This document shows, in pieces, positions 54,873 to 63,291 of a DNA stretch of 64,000 nt (within the stretch, counting starts at the first letter, position 1; the number at the start of each line of letters is the position of its first letter). This stretch comes from Streptomyces xanthophaeus. Its GTDB lineage: Bacteria > Actinomycetota > Actinomycetes > Streptomycetales > Streptomycetaceae. The position numbers and the translations under genes were made by a program. Location of the stretch: assembly GCF_030440515.1 (NCBI RefSeq), contig NZ_CP076543.1, positions 3,935,501 to 3,999,500 of the forward strand. Reading direction: 5' to 3'. The notes below the pieces were generated by a model. That model had not been told where the DNA came from, ran no database searches, and was given only the letters and a program-made list of their open reading frames with translations.

Positions 54873-55613
54873 GTGCCGTACATAGCTGTGACCGCCCTGA
54901 GTCATGTCGGGCTGGTGCGCGAGCACAACGAGGACAGCCTCGTCATCGGACCGTGGACCCTGTGCGGGACCGTGACCCAGAACCCGCAGACCCTGGTCTT
55001 CCCCTTCGGCAGACCGCTCGTCGTCGCGGTCGCCGACGGCCTCGGCGGCCAGCCGGCCGGCGAGGTCGCCAGCGAGCTGGTGGTGCGCCAGCTCTCCTCG
55101 CTCGGGCCCACGCTGGACGGCCCGGAAGCCGTCGGTGACGCGCTCAGCCTCTGCAACCGCGCCGTGTACTCGGCGACCGAGGGGCGGCCCGAGCTGGCCA
55201 CCATGGGGACCACGGTCGCCGGCGCCCTCGTCCTGGCGGACTCGCTGCTGATGTTCAACGTCGGCGACAGCAAGGTGTTCCACGCGGCGCAGGACGGGCT
55301 GCGCCAGGTCAGCGTGGACGACAGCCCGCCGCCGGCCCCCGGGCACCGCACGACCTCGGCGGTCACCCAGGTGCTCGGCGGCACCCGCGGGTACAACGAG
55401 ATCACCCCCCACATCGAGGCCTTCCCGGTGACCGAGGGCGATCGCTACCTGGTGTGCAGCGACGGGCTGACCGACCCGGTGCCGCCCGAGGAGATCGAGG
55501 GGCTGCTGCGGGTGCACGACGACGGCCGGGCCGCGTTCGAGCTGTGGCGGGCCGCCATCGACGCCGGCGGCCCCGACAACATCACGCTCGCACTGCTGCG
55601 CATCGGCGCATAG
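54873..55613 (+). CDS. PP2C-family protein phosphatase
   Basis: This protein of about 246 residues contains the PP2C motifs in order: LVREHNEDSL (motif 1), VAVADGLGGQPAG (motif 2), TMGTTVAGALV, FNVGDSKVF, CSDGLTDPV and GGPDNITLALL. Asp and metal ligands are conserved. A Pro/Gly-rich loop (PPPAPGHRTTS) precedes the C-terminal third. GTG 54873 is the family start; ATG 54783 would add a basic tail. It is divergent from the flavoprotein operon. It probably opposes Ser/Thr kinases. Confidence 0.9.
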   Translation: MPYIAVTALSHVGLVREHNEDSLVIGPWTLCGTVTQNPQTLVFPFGRPLVVAVADGLGGQPAGEVASELVVRQLSSLGPTLDGPEAVGDALSLCNRAVYSATEGRPELATMGTTVAGALVLADSLLMFNVGDSKVFHAAQDGLRQVSVDDSPPPAPGHRTTSAVTQVLGGTRGYNEITPHIEAFPVTEGDRYLVCSDGLTDPVPPEEIEGLLRVHDDGRAAFELWRAAIDAGGPDNITLALLRIGA

Positions 55614-55659
55614 GCGCGTGTAGGCGCGCGGCTACGGCATCAGGGCGACCCGGGACGCG

Positions 55660-56025
55660 TCAGGGGGTCGCCACGCTCTTGGTGTAGGCCTCGCCCAGGT
55701 CCCGTACGTCCACGGAGGCGTGGACCTCCAGGCCCGCGGCCTTCGCCGTGTGGCGCTCGACCAGCTCCAGCACCGCCTGGGTCAGGCGCGACTTGGTCTG
55801 CGCCGTGCGGCCCCGGGCGATGGCCAGCTCGACGTGCACGACCACCGCCCGGCCGTCGGTGCCTTCCCCGACGACGGACTCCTCCAGCCGGTGGAAGCGC
55901 GTCTTGCAGTTGCCGATCGCGGTATCGAGGATCTCGACCTCCAGCGCGTGGAGTTCCAGCGCGAACGCCCGCCGGTCGAAGGCACCGGTCAGCGAGTCCG
56001 AGTAGTCGACGACTGCGTGGGGCAC
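55660..56025 (-). CDS. CHMI-like isomerase (tautomerase superfamily)
   Basis: This 121-residue protein begins VPHAVVDYSDSL, giving Pro2 at the catalytic N-terminus after Met removal, and continues IGNCKTRFHRLEESVVGEGTDGRAVVVHVELAIARGRTAQTKSRLTQAVLELVERHTAKAAGLEVHASVDVRDLGEAYTKS, as in 5-carboxymethyl-2-hydroxymuconate delta-isomerases (HpaF/HpcD). It acts in homoprotocatechuate degradation in other bacteria; no such cluster is near. GTG 56025 has GGGAG 7 nt upstream. It is convergent with the PP2C gene. Confidence 0.9.
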   Translation of the reverse strand: MPHAVVDYSDSLTGAFDRRAFALELHALEVEILDTAIGNCKTRFHRLEESVVGEGTDGRAVVVHVELAIARGRTAQTKSRLTQAVLELVERHTAKAAGLEVHASVDVRDLGEAYTKSVATP

Positions 56026-56328
56026 GGGGTCACTCCCTGCTCTGCGGATTCGGGGCGACGGGCCCCGGTCCCGCACCGGTCGGCGGGTACCTGAGCGACG
56101 GTAATCGAGCCTGCCCCGCCAGGGGTGGTGTCCCGGCCATCGCCCTCCGGGCCGGGGCGGGAGAGGCCCCGTGAAAAAACATTCCGCCGTTCATACGATT
56201 TTTCCGCTCGGATTTCTGCTACGCGGGCACGGAATTAAGAGTGGGGCACGCCGGAATTTCCATGGCCTCGCACACCCGCTGTGCTACGGTGACGTTCGTT
56301 GCAGTTGTGGTTCCCAAAAAACTTACAA

Positions 56329-56363
56329 GTGCTCTCACCGGATTTTCGGTGGGTGCACTTTTT
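56329..56363 (+). terminator. U-tailed hairpin in the cold-shock gene leader
   Basis: GTGCTCTCACCG and CGGTGGGTGCAC form a 12-position stem with one mismatch and one G-T pair, a 6-nt loop, then TTTTTA. This is a factor-independent terminator form, unusual in Streptomyces. It lies about 110 nt before the csp start, in an AT-rich segment (about 56170-56400) without a gene. It could end a small RNA or attenuate the csp transcript. Confidence 0.6.
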
Positions 56364-56471
56364 ATTTCCGGTGCATGCAGTGAAATCTACTCGTTCCGGT
56401 CGGGGCAATCATCACGGCGACACCGGGCCCGCACAGTGCGGATCCGGGCACTGCCCCAAAGGAGAATTCAT

Positions 56472-56675
56472 ATGGCATCTGGCACCGTGAAGTGGTTCAA
56501 CGCGGAAAAGGGCTTCGGCTTCATCGAGCAGGAGGGTGGCGGCGCCGACGTCTTCGCCCACTACTCGAACATCGCCTCTTCCGGCTTCCGTGAGCTTCAG
56601 GAAGGCCAGAAGGTTACCTTCGACGTCACGCAGGGCCAGAAGGGCCCGCAGGCCGAGAACATCGTTCCCGCCTGA
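56472..56675 (+). CDS. cold shock protein (CspA family)
   Basis: This 67-residue CspA protein has RNP1 KGFGFIEQ and RNP2 VFAHYS motifs, and binds single-stranded RNA/DNA as an RNA chaperone. It starts at ATG 56472, with AAAGGAG 8 nt upstream. The leader is long and AT-rich with strong secondary structure, as is usual for cold-regulated csp genes. It is followed by a 17-bp terminator and stands alone. Confidence 0.97.
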   Translation: MASGTVKWFNAEKGFGFIEQEGGGADVFAHYSNIASSGFRELQEGQKVTFDVTQGQKGPQAENIVPA

Positions 56676-56723
56676 CGCCTGACCTCTTAGGTCCACGCCG
56701 GCGCCCGCGCCGGCGCGCAGACG

Positions 56724-56761
56724 CGGCCGAGGCCCGCACCCTGGGGTGCGGGCCTCGGCCG
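56724..56761 (+). terminator. terminator of the csp gene
   Basis: A perfect 17-bp stem (CGGCCGAGGCCCGCACC and its complement) with a 4-nt loop, about 50 bp after the csp stop. Confidence 0.88.
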
Positions 56762-56844
56762 TCCGCATGTCCCGGAGCGCGCCGAACAGGCCACTCCGCG
56801 CAAGCCCGGCCGGTAGGCGAGCACGCTTGCTAGAGTCCGTGCCC

Positions 56845-57216
56845 ATGTCGATCCCTGACGACCTGCTCCTCGATGTCGCCGCCATGGTCGAGTCGGAGCA
56901 GACCAATCAGATGTCCCTGACCGTCGTGGTCCACGGCGCCGTCATCACAGGCCGCCTCGCCCCCGAGAGCGTCTGGCGCCAGCGGGTGGCCGAGGTCCTG
57001 CGGGACTCCGACCAGCTGGCCCCGTTCGCCGAGATCTTCAGCCCTCCCGGACGCGGCGACAGACAGCAGGCCGGACCACCCTCACACCTTCATTTCCACG
57101 TGGCACGCATCCTCCAGGGCACCCTGGGCATCCCCGAGACCGGCGGAATGTACCGGATCGCGGTCAAGGACGTCAGCGCCTGGACCGTCGGGGACTTCAG
57201 CTACTCCGACAAATAA
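56845..57216 (+). CDS. GvpU-like small protein, tentative
   Basis: This 123-residue protein reads SIPDDLLLDVAAMVESEQTNQMSLTVVVHGAVITGRLAPESVWRQRVAEVLRD, a central PPSHLHFHVARILQG, and TGGMYRIAVKDVSAWTVGDFSYSDK at the end. The alternating hydrophobic pattern and the HLHFH segment resemble the gas-vesicle accessory family GvpU, but no other gvp gene is in the window, so I treat this as tentative. A terminator follows at 57237. Confidence 0.6.
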   Translation: MSIPDDLLLDVAAMVESEQTNQMSLTVVVHGAVITGRLAPESVWRQRVAEVLRDSDQLAPFAEIFSPPGRGDRQQAGPPSHLHFHVARILQGTLGIPETGGMYRIAVKDVSAWTVGDFSYSDK

Positions 57217-57236
57217 CCCACCGTCCCGGCACGCCG

Positions 57237-57276
57237 GAGGACGGCCGCCCGCAATTCACCGGCGGGTGCCGTCCTC
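57237..57276 (+). terminator. terminator after the GvpU-like gene
   Basis: Arms GAGGACGGC and GCCGTCCTC (9 bp) extended by CGCCCGC/GGCGGGT pairing, with an AT-containing loop. Confidence 0.75.
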
Positions 57277-57339
57277 ACGACGGACCCTTGCCGGGCAATG
57301 CAATGGCAGTACCGCCGAACGGCGCAGCACAATGTCGCC

Positions 57340-60300
57340 ATGCGGATCTCGATGCTGGGGGCCCTGGACGTACGGGGCGAGGACGGGAGCGTCGTCGGAG
57401 TCGGGGGGACCCGCCTGCGGGCGCTGCTCATCCTGCTCGCGCTCGAACCGGGGCGGGTGGTCGCCTCCGAGCTCCTGGTCGACGGGATCTGGCAGGACGC
57501 CCCGCCGGCCGGCGCCGCCAACGCCCTTCAGGCGCTGGTGTCACGGCTGCGCCGGGCCCTGCCCGGCGTGGAGGTGGAATCACATCCGGCCGGATACCGC
57601 CTGCTCGTCGAGCCCGACGCGGTGGACGTGGTCCGCTTCGAACGGCTGGCCTCCGCGGGCCGCGGGGCACTGGCCCGTGACCCCGCCGCTGCGGCGCGGC
57701 TGCTGCGCCAGGCCCTGGAGCTGTGGCGCGGCCCGGCGCTGCTGGACGTCGCGGCCTCCGCGTTCTTCCGGGCCCCGGTGACCCGGCTGTCGGAGCTGCG
57801 GATGGCGGCCCTGGAGGACCGGATCGAGGCGGACCTGCGGGTGGGTCGCGGCCGGGAGCTGACCGCTGAGCTGACCTCCCTCGTCGCCGAACACCCCTTG
57901 CGGGAAAGGCTCGTCGGGGCGCTGATGCGGGCTCTCGTCGCGGCCGGACGGCCCGCCGAGGCGCTCACCGTCTACGGGAACGCGCGCGAGGCCCTGGCCG
58001 AGGAGCTCGGGGCGGACCCCTCCCCGGAACTGTCCGCCCTGCACACCGCCGTACTGCGCGGACAGGTCGAGGCCCCCGCGGGGCCGCCGCCCGCGGGCGG
58101 CGGACGGCCGCCCGGCCCCGGCGCGCCCTCATCGCCGCCGCCGTCACCGCCGTCACCGCCGACCAACCTCCGTGCCGGACTGGCCAGTTTCGTCGGCCGG
58201 GACGAGGACCTCGGCCAAGTGGATTCCCTCGTCGCCCGGTTCCGGCTCACCACACTCGTCGGACCCGGCGGCGCCGGGAAGACCCGGCTGGCCGTCCAGA
58301 GCGCCCGCCCCCTGCTCCCGCGGTTCCCCGACGGCGTCTGGCTGGTGGAGCTCGGACCCCTGGGCGCGGAGGCCGACGTAGCGCCCGCCGTCCTGAACGC
58401 GCTGGCCCTGCGGGACCAGGCGCCCGGCGCCGGCGACCCGCTGGACCGGCTCACCGCGGCCCTGCGCTCCCGTACCGCGCTGTTGGTCCTCGACAACTGC
58501 GAGCACCTGATCGAAGCGGTCGCCGCGACGGCCGACCGGCTGCTCGGGGCCTGCCCGGGGCTGCGCATCCTGGCGACCAGCCGGGAGCCGCTCGGCCTCA
58601 CGGGCGAGGCGCTGTGGACGGTGGGCCCGCTGGCCCTCCCGCCGCGGGACGCCGACGCGGCGCAGGCCATGTCGTACGCGGCGGTGCGGCTGCTGAACGA
58701 CCGTGCGGCGGCAGCCCGTTCCGGCTTCGCCGTCACCGAGGAGAACGCCCCGGCCGTGACCCGGATCTGCCGGGCCCTCGACGGGATGCCGCTGGCCGTC
58801 GAACTGGCGGCGGCCCGGCTGCGCACGATGAGCGCCGAACAGCTCGCGGCCCGGCTCGACGACCGCTTCCGGCTGCTGACGGGCGGCGCGCGGACGGCTC
58901 CGCGCCAGCACCGGACCCTGCGCGCGGTGGTCGACTGGAGCTGGGAGCTGCTGACGGAGGCCGAGCAGGTCCTGCTGCGCAGGCTCGCCGCCTTCCCCGG
59001 CGGCGCCACGGTGGAGGCGGCCGAGGGGGTCTGCGCCGGTGGCCCGGTCGAGGCGTACGACGTGCTCGACCTGATCACCTCGCTGGCCGACAAGTCCCTG
59101 CTGGTGACGGCGGGCGACGGGCGCTACCGGATGCTGGAGACGATCCGCGCGTACGGCCTGGAACGGCTCGAAGAGGCCGGTGAGCGGGAGGTGCTCCGGC
59201 GCGCGCACGCCGCGTACTTCACGGGGCTGGCCCGGGCCGCGGACCCGTACCTGCGGCGGGCGGAGCAGCTGGAGTGGCTCGGGCGGCTCACCGAGGAGCA
59301 CGACAACCTGGCCGCGGCACTGCGCGGCGCGATCGCGGCGGGCGACGCGCGGGCGGCCGTACGGCTGGTGGCGGCGGCCGGATGGTACTGGTGGCTCGGC
59401 GGACACAAGGCGGACGGCGCCGAACTGGCGGCGCGGGCACTCGCGTTGCCCGTGCCGGACGGACCGGACGGGGACGACGGGGCCCGTGCCGTCGCCTGCG
59501 CGCTGGCGGTGCTCTTCGCGACGGCCGGACTCGGCGACGACCGGCGGACCGGGGAACTGCTCCGCCAGGGGGTGCTGCTCGCCGGACGCAGCGGGAGCCG
59601 GCATCCGGTGGTCCGCTTCCTGGAGCCGCTGGAGCGGCAGCTGCGCAGTGCGGACCGGGGCGAGGCGCCCCCGCCGGACGCGTGGGCGGGGCTGCTGGCC
59701 GACGAGGACCCCTGGGTCCGGGCGCAGGCCCGGCTGGAGGGTGCCAAGACCCTGCTCGGGGCCGGCGGCCCGCCCGCGCAGGCGGAGGCCTCGATCGAGG
59801 CGGCCCTGGCCGGGTTCCGTGGGCTCGGGGAACGCTGGGGGATCTCCTTCGCGCTGACGCTGCTGGCCGATCTGGTGGCCCGGCGCGGCGACCACCGTGC
59901 GGCGATCGGCCACTACGAGGAGGCCGTGGCGGTGATCGGCGAGCTGGGTGTAGTCGAGGACCGGCTGTACGCCTGGGTCAGGCAGGCGCAGCTGTGCCGG
60001 CTGGCCGGGGACCCGGCGGGCAGCGCGGAGGTCATGGCCCGGGCGGAGCGGGACGCGGTGGCGGCCGGCTGGCCGGAGGCGGTGGCCATGATGGCGCACG
60101 GCAAGGCGGACCTGGCGCGCTGGAAGGGCGAGCCGGCGTCGGCCCGGGCCGAACTGGCGCGGGCCAGGGAGGCGGTCCGCGAGGTCGCCGTGCACCCGGT
60201 GTTCGAGGTGGTGGTGCTCGACTCCCTCGGGTACCTGGACGCGGCGGACGGCGAGCTGGCCGCCGCCCGCGCCCACCGCGCCGAGGCGCTGGAGCTGGCC

Positions 60301-60600
60301 GTGGCCTGCGGCCACGCGCCGACGCTCGCCCAGGTGCTGGTGGGCGTCGCGGACCAGGCGGTACGGCTGGACCGGCCGCGGGAGGCGGCCCGGCTGCTGG
60401 CCGCGGCCCTCGCCGTGCGCGGCGGGCCGGACCACTCGCGCCCGGACGCGGCCCGGGTGGAGGACGCGGCGCGCGCCGCGCTCGGCGACGCGTACGAGGA
60501 GTACGAGGAGCACGGGGAGCACGGGGAGCACGCGGTCGGTGGCGGCGTGCCGGGGCCGGCCGCCGTACGGGAGCTCGCGCGGGTCACGCTGGCCGGCTGA
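57340..60600 (+). CDS. AfsR/DnrI-type BTAD regulator with ATPase and TPR-like region
   Basis: This regulator of about 1086 residues combines an N-terminal OmpR-like DNA-binding domain (ISMLGALDVRGEDGSVVGVGGTRLRALLILLALEPGRVVASELLVDGIW, residues 3-51), BTAD (about 85-235), a Pro-rich linker, a P-loop NTPase (TTLVGPGGAGKTRLAVQSA, Walker A near 300; LLVLDNCEHL, Walker B) and long helical C-terminal repeats. The closest type is LuxR/AfsR-like pathway regulators with NB-ARC. ATG 57340 is preferred (MRISMLGAL). Its stop overlaps a convergent hydrolase gene by 17 nt. It could control a distant or adjacent metabolic cluster. Confidence 0.93.
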   Translation: MRISMLGALDVRGEDGSVVGVGGTRLRALLILLALEPGRVVASELLVDGIWQDAPPAGAANALQALVSRLRRALPGVEVESHPAGYRLLVEPDAVDVVRFERLASAGRGALARDPAAAARLLRQALELWRGPALLDVAASAFFRAPVTRLSELRMAALEDRIEADLRVGRGRELTAELTSLVAEHPLRERLVGALMRALVAAGRPAEALTVYGNAREALAEELGADPSPELSALHTAVLRGQVEAPAGPPPAGGGRPPGPGAPSSPPPSPPSPPTNLRAGLASFVGRDEDLGQVDSLVARFRLTTLVGPGGAGKTRLAVQSARPLLPRFPDGVWLVELGPLGAEADVAPAVLNALALRDQAPGAGDPLDRLTAALRSRTALLVLDNCEHLIEAVAATADRLLGACPGLRILATSREPLGLTGEALWTVGPLALPPRDADAAQAMSYAAVRLLNDRAAAARSGFAVTEENAPAVTRICRALDGMPLAVELAAARLRTMSAEQLAARLDDRFRLLTGGARTAPRQHRTLRAVVDWSWELLTEAEQVLLRRLAAFPGGATVEAAEGVCAGGPVEAYDVLDLITSLADKSLLVTAGDGRYRMLETIRAYGLERLEEAGEREVLRRAHAAYFTGLARAADPYLRRAEQLEWLGRLTEEHDNLAAALRGAIAAGDARAAVRLVAAAGWYWWLGGHKADGAELAARALALPVPDGPDGDDGARAVACALAVLFATAGLGDDRRTGELLRQGVLLAGRSGSRHPVVRFLEPLERQLRSADRGEAPPPDAWAGLLADEDPWVRAQARLEGAKTLLGAGGPPAQAEASIEAALAGFRGLGERWGISFALTLLADLVARRGDHRAAIGHYEEAVAVIGELGVVEDRLYAWVRQAQLCRLAGDPAGSAEVMARAERDAVAAGWPEAVAMMAHGKADLARWKGEPASARAELARAREAVREVAVHPVFEVVVLDSLGYLDAADGELAAARAHRAEALELAVACGHAPTLAQVLVGVADQAVRLDRPREAARLLAAALAVRGGPDHSRPDAARVEDAARAALGDAYEEYEEHGEHGEHAVGGGVPGPAAVRELARVTLAG

Positions 60601-61669
60601 GCCCCTCCAGGAAATGCTGCTGGTCGGCGAGCAGGCCGGGCGGGAAGAGGGAGCGCGGGGCGAACACGGCCGTCAGGGCCAGCCGCCAGGAGGAGCGCTC
60701 GACCTCGGTGCGCAGCAGGGCGTGGGTCGCCCCCGGATAGCGGCGGACCGTGAGGGTGCCGGGCGCCAGCACGCTCCGGTGGAGCGCCTCGGTCTCGGCG
60801 CCGTCCACGTTCAGGTCGTCGGCGCCGGAGATCAGCAGCACCGGGACGGGCGGCATCGCCCGCAGGTCAGCGGTCACGTCCGCGGTGTGGTTGCGGCTGA
60901 TGAACGTCCAGCGCTCCGGCGTGAGTTCCCGGTCGGCGCCCGGCCCCGCGCGGTACTCCTCGTACGTCGCCCCGCGCCGCAGCAGCGCCAGGGTGGCCTC
61001 CCGGGTGCGCAGGGCGGCCGCCGTGCGCTCGGCGCCGGCTCCGGCCGCGCGCAGCTCGGCCCGGGTGTTGTACTCCCCCTGGCGCTCCCAGTTGACCGCG
61101 GTGCCGACCGCTATGACGAAGCGCACCCCGGGGGCGGGGGCCCGCGCCACCACCTTGGGCATGACCCAGCCGGCCTGGCTGGCGCCCCACAGGCCCATGC
61201 GGGCGGGGTCGACCTCGGGCCGGGTGCGGGCCGCCCAGGTGAGGGCGTCGACGGTCTCGCGGGCCCGGTCGTCCATGGTCTGGCCGAGCCAGTCGGCCGG
61301 CTTGTCGAGGGAGAGCGAGGCGTATCCGGCCCGGGCGAAGGCCTCCCAGTAGGGGCGGTAGAAGCCGTCGTGGGTGGCGTCGACCTCGCCGTCGCCGTGC
61401 ACGAACACGACGAGCGGGAAGGGGCCGGGGCCCTTGCCGGTGGGGGTGGCGAGCACGCCGGGCAGTTCGTGACCGGCGGCGGGTACGGTGACGCGCTCCT
61501 CGTGGAGGCCGTAGTCGTGCTGCCGTACGACGACTCCGGTGAGGAGCAGGGCGGTGGTGAGGGCCAGGAGGAAGGCGGTCAGAAGTGCCCGGCGGACTCT
61601 GCGGGCCCTGCCGGGTGCGCGCGGCGGACGGGGCGGACCGGGTGTGCGGGGCGGGCGGGTCTCGGTCAT
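60584..61669 (-). CDS. membrane-anchored alpha/beta hydrolase
   Basis: This protein of about 361 residues has a Pro/Arg-rich cytosolic N-terminus, one transmembrane helix (residues about 28-48, ALLTAFLLALTTALLLTGVVV), and an extracytoplasmic alpha/beta hydrolase. The domain has VVFVHGDGEVDAT (oxyanion HG), GLWGASQAGWVMPKVVA (Ser nucleophile), SGADDLNVDG (Asp) and YPGATHALL (His), so the triad is complete. The substrate is unknown; dienelactone or peptide hydrolases are possible. ATG 61669 with GGAG is chosen. It is convergent with the BTAD gene. Confidence 0.9.
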   Translation of the reverse strand: MTETRPPRTPGPPRPPRAPGRARRVRRALLTAFLLALTTALLLTGVVVRQHDYGLHEERVTVPAAGHELPGVLATPTGKGPGPFPLVVFVHGDGEVDATHDGFYRPYWEAFARAGYASLSLDKPADWLGQTMDDRARETVDALTWAARTRPEVDPARMGLWGASQAGWVMPKVVARAPAPGVRFVIAVGTAVNWERQGEYNTRAELRAAGAGAERTAAALRTREATLALLRRGATYEEYRAGPGADRELTPERWTFISRNHTADVTADLRAMPPVPVLLISGADDLNVDGAETEALHRSVLAPGTLTVRRYPGATHALLRTEVERSSWRLALTAVFAPRSLFPPGLLADQQHFLEGLSRPA

Positions 61670-61739
61670 CTGCGGCTCCGGATTCCTTCGCTCGGTCACT
61701 CGCTCATATGTTCGCTCACATCTAAAACGATCGTAGCGC

Positions 61740-61753
61740 TAATGAACGTATTA
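61740..61753. promoter_or_regulatory. weak dyad upstream of the GNAT-PaaX operon
   Basis: TAAT-N6-ATTA lies 12 bp before the GNAT start in the divergent gap. An AT-rich dyad in this position could be the PaaX-type autoregulatory site. Confidence 0.3.
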
Positions 61754-61764
61754 CGCTTGTGCGC

Positions 61765-62400
61765 ATGACGACGGAGAGCGTGGAGGTACGGCGCGGGCTG
61801 CCCGAAGGGGCCGCCGCCCGCGTCGCCGAGCTGTACTGGGAGGCCTTCGGGGGAAAGCTGGGCCGCGCGCTCGGCCCCGCGGAGGCCGGGCGGAGGTTCA
61901 TCGCCGGGCACCTGCACCCCGACCGGGCGGTGACCGCACTGTCCGGCGGCGAGAGCGGCGAGAGCGGCGAGGACGGCGAAAGCGGCCGGGTGGTCGGTGT
62001 GGCGGGCTACCAGCTGGCCGGGCGCGGCCTGGTCGGCGGCGACGCGACCGCGGTCAGGGCCGAGTACGGGCAGGTCCGGGGCCTGTACCGGGTGCTCCTG
62101 CTGGCCCTGCTGGAACGCACCCCGGCCCGCGGCGAGCTGGTCATGGACGGCATCGCCGTGGACCCCGCCGAGCGGAGCCGGGGCATCGGCGGGCTGCTGC
62201 TGCGGGAGATCGAGGCGATCGCCGTGGAGCAGCGCTGCCGGCGGATCCGGCTGGACGTGGTCGCGGAGAACCCGCGGGCGCGGGAGCTCTACGAGAAGCA
62301 CGGGTTCCGGGCGGTACGGGTGCAGCGCACGCCCTGGCTGCGGGACGTGCTGGGATTCGGGGGCGTGACGACGATGCACAAGGAGGTGGCGGCGCGATGA
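61765..62400 (+). CDS. GNAT-family N-acetyltransferase
   Basis: This protein of about 211 residues reads LPEGAAARVAELYWEAFGGKLGRALGP, then GELVMDGIAVDPAERSRGIGGLLLREIEAIAVEQRCRRIRLDVVAENPRARELYEKHGFRAVRVQ, with the acetyl-CoA loop RSRGIGGLLL. A run GESGESGEDGESG (about 70-82) forms an exposed acidic loop. No obvious substrate. It is coupled to the PaaX gene (ATGA). Confidence 0.93.
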   Translation: MTTESVEVRRGLPEGAAARVAELYWEAFGGKLGRALGPAEAGRRFIAGHLHPDRAVTALSGGESGESGEDGESGRVVGVAGYQLAGRGLVGGDATAVRAEYGQVRGLYRVLLLALLERTPARGELVMDGIAVDPAERSRGIGGLLLREIEAIAVEQRCRRIRLDVVAENPRARELYEKHGFRAVRVQRTPWLRDVLGFGGVTTMHKEVAAR

Positions 62401-63224
62401 GCGCGATCCCCACGCGGATGGTGGTGCACGCGCTGGTCCGGGAGGACGGGACGGTCGCGGGCGAGGAGCTGTACGAGGTCGCCGCCCTGCTCGGGATGAC
62501 CGACCAGCAGGTGCGGCTGTGCGTGAAGCGGCTGGTGACCGAGGGCCGGTTCACCGTGGACGGGCGCGGCCGGCGGGCCGTGCTGCGCCTTGCGGGGACG
62601 GAGCCGGGGGCCGGGCTGCCGCTCGTACCGGAGGTGGAGTTCGTCCGGCACGCCTACCGGCAGGACCGCGGGCTGGAGCCGTGGGACGGGCTCTGGCACG
62701 CCTTCGCCTTCGCCGTACCGGAATCCGCGCGGGCCGCCCGGGACTCGCTGCGCGACGCCCTGACCGGGCTGGGGGCGGCGCCGGTCCAGGGCGGCCTGTA
62801 CGTCACGCCGAACGCGATCGAGCCGTACGTGCGGGCACACGCGGCGGAGCTGGGCCTGGCGGAGGCCCTGACCTGCCTGAGCACCCGGGACCTGGTGGTG
62901 GGCGGCACCGGCGACCCGCGGGCCCTGGCGGAGCGGCTGTGGCCGCTGCCGGAGATCGCGGCGCGGTACGGGGAGCTCCGCATGCTCGCCGAGCAGCCCG
63001 CCGGGCCCGGCCGGGCCGACGGGCTGGCGCACGCCGTGACCCTGGCCGCCGCCTTCTCCGCCGCGATGCTCCCCGATCCGCTGCTCCCGCCCGAGCTGCT
63101 GCCGCAGCCGTGGCCGGGCGCGACGGCCCGTGCGGCGGCGTCCGACGCCTGGGCCCGGCTGGGGGCCGCCGCTCCGACCCCGGGGCCCCGGCTGTTCCGC
63201 CTGTACGGCGAGGCCCTGGCCTGA
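62397..63224 (+). CDS. PaaX-family transcriptional repressor
   Basis: This 275-residue protein has an N-terminal winged helix (TVAGEELYEVAALLGMTDQQVRLCVKRLVTEGRFTVDGRGRRAVLRL) and the PaaX domain, including FVRHAYRQDRGLEPWDGLWHAFAFAVPESARAARDSLRDALTGLGAAPVQGGLYVTPNA. PaaX represses phenylacetate genes in E. coli, using phenylacetyl-CoA; here the effector is unknown. It is translationally coupled to the GNAT gene and 67 bp upstream of an aminotransferase gene. Confidence 0.94.
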   Translation: MSAIPTRMVVHALVREDGTVAGEELYEVAALLGMTDQQVRLCVKRLVTEGRFTVDGRGRRAVLRLAGTEPGAGLPLVPEVEFVRHAYRQDRGLEPWDGLWHAFAFAVPESARAARDSLRDALTGLGAAPVQGGLYVTPNAIEPYVRAHAAELGLAEALTCLSTRDLVVGGTGDPRALAERLWPLPEIAARYGELRMLAEQPAGPGRADGLAHAVTLAAAFSAAMLPDPLLPPELLPQPWPGATARAAASDAWARLGAAAPTPGPRLFRLYGEALA

Positions 63225-63291
63225 CCCGGCGGGCGGGGGCCGCAGGGCCGGTCCCCGCCCCGTCCACATCCTGGACAACTACGCTCGTTTC

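Noticed and set aside
56171..56383. A 70-codon ORF in the csp leader
   Set aside because: No ribosome site and no coherent composition; the region behaves as leader or non-coding RNA.
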